64,000 bases of DNA. It comes from CAJBVG01 sp943371425 (lineage in GTDB: Bacteria; Bacteroidota; Bacteroidia; Sphingobacteriales; Sphingobacteriaceae). Below, piece after piece: positions 61,404-64,000 of the stretch. Made by a program: the position numbers and the translations under genes. Under the pieces are notes generated by a model. That model saw only the letters and a program-made list of their open reading frames with translations. It ran no database searches and had not been told where the DNA came from. Every line of letters starts with the position of its first letter. The first letter of the stretch is position 1. Location: contig CALRUR010000010.1 of NCBI GenBank assembly GCA_943371425.1, positions 1 to 64,000 on the forward strand, given 5' to 3'.

Positions 61404-62342
61404 CTATTTGTGCACTTGATTTAGTATTGCGCTTCCTTGCTTTATGCCTCGTTCTGTAAACACTCTATCAATTTGTTGTTGCATAACTGCTTTTTTCATC
61501 CCCCAATTTGGTGCAATTAACATATCCTGATCAGACAAACCGAACAATCTTTGTATTACCACATCCTCTCGCATTAAAGGTATAAACTCGCATAAAAAAT
61601 CTGTGTATTCCTCTAAGCTAAACAATTTAAAAGGATTTCTCTTATACATCACGCCCATTATAGAGCCTTCTACAATGTGTAAATGATGCAACTTCACAAA
61701 TTTTATCTGTTTAAATTTATTAATCACTTCCGCATATTTCAACATCATTTCTTTGGTTTCCCAAGGGAAGCCAAAAATGGTGTGTACACAAACCTCCACT
61801 TTCGAATTTTCGAACAATGCCAATGCTTTTTCTAAATCTTCATGGGTGCATCCTCTATTTATACGAGCCAATGTATCGTTATATATAGATTCCATTCCCA
61901 TTTCAATATCTACATCATAGCGATCTGAATAACTCTCTAACAATTTTACTTTCTCTGCATCTATACAATCCGGACGTGTGCCTATAGATAAGCCAACAAT
62001 GTCTTCGGTATAATAAGAAAGTGCTTCATCATACATCGCTTTTAAATAATGCGTAGGAGCATATGTATTAGTGTTTGGCTGGAAATACACAATAAACTTA
62101 TCTGCCTTATAACCATCTCGAGCTCGCTTCACCCCAATTTCCATTTGCTCTGCAATAGTTGGTTGCTTACGTGCCGTTTCTGGTGTAAACGAATCCACAT
62201 TGCAATAGGTACAACCTCCGTAGCCTTTAGAACCATCTCTGTTTGGGCATGTAAATCCTCCATCCACAATAACCTTATAGATTCTTTGCCCTTTGTATTT
62301 TTTGCTTAAGTGTTCGCTGTATGAGTTGTAGCCTCTTGACAT
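61404..62342 (-). CDS. TIGR01212 (YhcC) family radical SAM protein
   Basis: 312 residues. The radical SAM cluster is C32, C44, C47 in TCPNRDGSKGYGGCTYCN, with the unusual CX11CX2C spacing of the TIGR01212 family. The rest (GLSIGTRPDCIDAEKVKLLE, IEMGMESIYNDTLARINRGC, HTIFGFPWETKEMM) matches the family TIM barrel. Its biological role in the lineage is unknown. The ATG is directly followed upstream by the 62376-62474 palindrome. Confidence 0.85.
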   Translation of the reverse strand: MSRGYNSYSEHLSKKYKGQRIYKVIVDGGFTCPNRDGSKGYGGCTYCNVDSFTPETARKQPTIAEQMEIGVKRARDGYKADKFIVYFQPNTNTYAPTHYLKAMYDEALSYYTEDIVGLSIGTRPDCIDAEKVKLLESYSDRYDVDIEMGMESIYNDTLARINRGCTHEDLEKALALFENSKVEVCVHTIFGFPWETKEMMLKYAEVINKFKQIKFVKLHHLHIVEGSIMGVMYKRNPFKLFSLEEYTDFLCEFIPLMREDVVIQRLFGLSDQDMLIAPNWGMKKAVMQQQIDRVFTERGIKQGSAILNQVHK

Positions 62343-62375
62343 TAGTTATTGGTTATTAGTTATTGGTTAATAGAC
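62341..62375. repeat. Tandem ATTAGTTATTGGTT words before the long palindrome
   Basis: ATTAGTTATTGGTT occurs twice in tandem from 62341, with a decayed third copy (AATAGAC). This run abuts the inverted repeat at 62376-62474 and has no complementary arm of its own. Confidence 0.7.
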
Positions 62376-62474
62376 TTGAGATATGAGATGTGAGATATGA
62401 GATATCAGCTGATTTGCTAGTTTGATGATAGTCTCACAGCGAAGCGATCTCATGTCTCACGTCTCATATCTCAA
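62376..62474. repeat. 28-bp near-perfect inverted repeat of a GAGATATGA word
   Basis: The left arm (62376-62403, TTGAGATATGAGATGTGAGA...) pairs with 62447-62474 in 28 positions, with two G-U-type wobbles. The 43-base loop contains GTCTCAC (62431-62437) and a TTTGCTAGT word (62413-62421) shared with other elements. It fills the 134-base gap between the radical SAM gene and the outer-membrane gene. Confidence 0.9.
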
Positions 62475-62476
62475 AA

Positions 62477-63583
62477 TTATTTGCTTAGTGAAAAATTATC
62501 TTTGTACGTTAAAAACAAACTGTTAGAAAACTCAAATGCAGGATCGTCTAAATCAATATAAGGTTCTAAACGTGCTGAGATGCTAAAGTTTTTATAAATT
62601 TCATAATCAGAAATTAACCTAAAAAACAATAAATTTCTGGACGTTTGATAATAACCTACATTATTCATTTGTTCACTCGTAGATCTATATAGTGGAGCAC
62701 CGTGTACTGCCACAAAATCATTCCCTTTCCAATACATTGTACTGAAAGAGGTATGACCAAATTTCCAACCTAAGTTCGCCATTATGCCGTATCCATTGGG
62801 TTTAGGAAATACTTTGGTAAAAGAAAAATCATTAAAACTCATGGCTTGTACATCTGCAAATAAATAATGTTTAGGCTTTTCGTTATAATGATATTTAAGT
62901 TGAACACCTATTGCGGTATTTAAAAAAGTTTGCAAGGTTCTATCGGGTGTATCAATTTGTCCGCCTTTGTGGTAAGCTAAAAAAGTGAAAGGAATATTGA
63001 TATTCCAGGTACTATTATTTTTCAAACTATAATCAACATGGAAACCTCCCGAAACAGATTCTTGTACGGGAGAAATTTTATAAATCATGTTCTCCCAATT
63101 AATCCAAGCATCGAAACGCAAATTAGAATCGGTGTATAAAAACTGATTTCCAAATTCTAAATTGTTCGTGATGATTCTGTCGTAATTATAAATGGGTTCG
63201 GGCATTCTGTGAGAAGCATTTCCATTTAATTGGCCAGCAATAATTTGCCATTTACCTGGGTGGTAATTAATTCTAAAAGTAGGTTGCTCATCATACAATC
63301 CACTTGCCCCATAATCTTTTCTAAAAAACAAACCTGCTTCTAAACTTAAGTCTTTTTTAGGGTTAAAGCTGATGGTTGGTTGAAGTATCGATCCAAAATA
63401 CGTAAGTCCATCGGCATGCCTATTGAAGTACTCATAATTACGCATGTAATTAAAATTGTACATGTTTAGCTGCCACTTAGCACCCGTATATGCGGTATTG
63501 TTTTCTAATAATGTATTATCAACCTGAGCAATAACATTAAATGAACATAGAAAAATGAAAATAGAGGTAAAAATTGTTTTCAT
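62477..63583 (-). CDS. Outer-membrane protein of unknown function
   Basis: 368 residues with a signal peptide ending in VIAQ. The body is rich in Tyr/Asn-aromatic antiparallel strands (WQLNMYNFNYMRNYEYFN, FRINYHPGKWQIIAGQLNG, WNINIPFTFLAYHKGG, GYGIMANLGWKFGHTSFSTMYWKGNDF) ending in FEFSNSLFLTYKDNFSLSK. The overall pattern is a large porin-like barrel. No family is recognised. It lies directly downstream of hemE on the strand (39-base gap). Confidence 0.65.
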   Translation of the reverse strand: MKTIFTSIFIFLCSFNVIAQVDNTLLENNTAYTGAKWQLNMYNFNYMRNYEYFNRHADGLTYFGSILQPTISFNPKKDLSLEAGLFFRKDYGASGLYDEQPTFRINYHPGKWQIIAGQLNGNASHRMPEPIYNYDRIITNNLEFGNQFLYTDSNLRFDAWINWENMIYKISPVQESVSGGFHVDYSLKNNSTWNINIPFTFLAYHKGGQIDTPDRTLQTFLNTAIGVQLKYHYNEKPKHYLFADVQAMSFNDFSFTKVFPKPNGYGIMANLGWKFGHTSFSTMYWKGNDFVAVHGAPLYRSTSEQMNNVGYYQTSRNLLFFRLISDYEIYKNFSISARLEPYIDLDDPAFEFSNSLFLTYKDNFSLSK

Positions 63584-63622
63584 TTTTCTAAGGTAAAGCT
63601 TTAAGCAATATTAAACAAACGC

Positions 63623-64000
63623 TTAATAACGGTATTCTTTAATGGTATCTATGGCAAACTTTACATTATCAAAAGGAATATCTGGCATAATACCGTGTCC
63701 GAGGTTAAATATAAATCCGTCGGTACCCTTCATTCTATCGAAAAGCTTGTGAATACGTTCTTTTATTACCTTTTTATCTGCATATAACACAAAAGGATCT
63801 AAGTTGCCTTGTACTGCAATATTTGCTGGTAAGGATTTCTTCATGTTCAACAAATCTGCGTTCCAATCAATAGATATTACATTGGGTTTAGCTTCTGCCA
63901 TTAAAGGTGCAAATACCGAACTGCCTTTACAGAAAGATATAATTGGAATTCCTGTTCTGTTTAACTTCGAAATTATTTGCGCATTATATTGATGAGAGAA
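63623..64000 (-). CDS. hemE: Uroporphyrinogen decarboxylase, 3' part (5' end beyond the window)
   Basis: 126 codons of the C-terminal part are visible, without an in-window start; the frame is open to base 64000 and beyond. Segments GIPIISFCKGSSVFAPLMAE, ISIDWNADLL and NLGHGIMPDIPFDNVKFAIDTIKEY match HemE. HemE decarboxylates uroporphyrinogen III to coproporphyrinogen III in heme synthesis. The in-frame ATG at 63901 is an internal Met, not the start. Confidence 0.9.
   Translation of the reverse strand, partial: FSHQYNAQIISKLNRTGIPIISFCKGSSVFAPLMAEAKPNVISIDWNADLLNMKKSLPANIAVQGNLDPFVLYADKKVIKERIHKLFDRMKGTDGFIFNLGHGIMPDIPFDNVKFAIDTIKEYRY

Noticed and set aside
6423..62474. Word elements considered as insertion sequences or MITEs
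   Set aside because: No transposase gene, no shared terminal inverted repeats between elements and no clear target-site duplications. They share only short words. The idea of a generator is kept as a finding, not a mobile-element call.

Overview
The window comes from an AT-rich member of the Bacteroidota. The evidence is a set of lineage-typical features: the gene order bamD-rpoZ-coaBC-DUF4835-recN, TAnnTTTG-type promoter boxes, type IX secretion (T9SS) sorting domains, a PorP/SprF gene, gliding-motility-type C-terminal domains, and many N-terminal signal peptides ending in AQ. A Chitinophagales- or Sphingobacteriales-like free-living bacterium is plausible, but I cannot place it more finely from sequence alone. 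No tRNA, CRISPR array, insertion sequence or prophage was seen.

Layout. Bases 1-363 look like the promoter and leader region of an rRNA operon reading leftwards out of the window: two similar TAnnTTTGC promoters and a boxA-like TTCTTTGA. Bases 498-6411 (+) are housekeeping: outer-membrane assembly (bamD), RNA polymerase omega, CoA synthesis (coaBC), a DUF4835 protein, recN and fabI. Bases 6482-16720 hold an unusual gene set facing both ways: an adenylate-forming ligase, a BtaA-like (DUF3419) enzyme, an APH/choline-kinase-like phosphotransferase, a GNAT protein, a rifampin-phosphotransferase-like dikinase, a UbiA-like prenyltransferase and an MMPL/RND exporter. I read this as a candidate undescribed pathway for making and exporting a polar lipid or lipid-like metabolite. 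Bases 16735-24092 hold clpC, ettA, a YkuK-like protein, a small barrel, a SRPBCC protein and a lipase.

Bases 24143-34179 form an envelope and stress block. Two paralogous AraC-type regulators with an unusual N-terminus flank a DUF3494 (ice-binding-like) protein. A mostly co-directional run follows: cupin, coiled-coil lipoprotein, two barrels, a 50-residue lmo0937-like membrane peptide, a DUF3494 lipoprotein, an OmpA protein, a YtxH protein and a small hydrophobic protein. From 34200 to the right edge every gene is on the minus strand. There is a GT4 glycosyltransferase/GH130 pair, then a compact five-gene surface operon (47011 to 37592): DUF3494/gliding-CTD adhesin, PorP/SprF, OmpA-PD40 protein, short CTD protein and a 1069-residue collagen-like protein. 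After that come a DsbA-like protein, pyrophosphatase, aldehyde dehydrogenase, Crp regulator and a run of small envelope proteins, then aminopeptidase P, a flavin monooxygenase, a second UbiA prenyltransferase with a methyltransferase, a TIGR01212 radical SAM protein, an outer-membrane protein, and the 3' part of hemE.

The most unusual non-coding signal is a family of intergenic elements built from iterated 6-9 base words. Several fold into long perfect or near-perfect hairpins (35-bp stem at 21253-21327, 28-bp at 62376-62474, 15-bp at 6423-6462), while others carry only one arm (19391-19423, 59675-59755). They share words with each other although they sit at unrelated genes.
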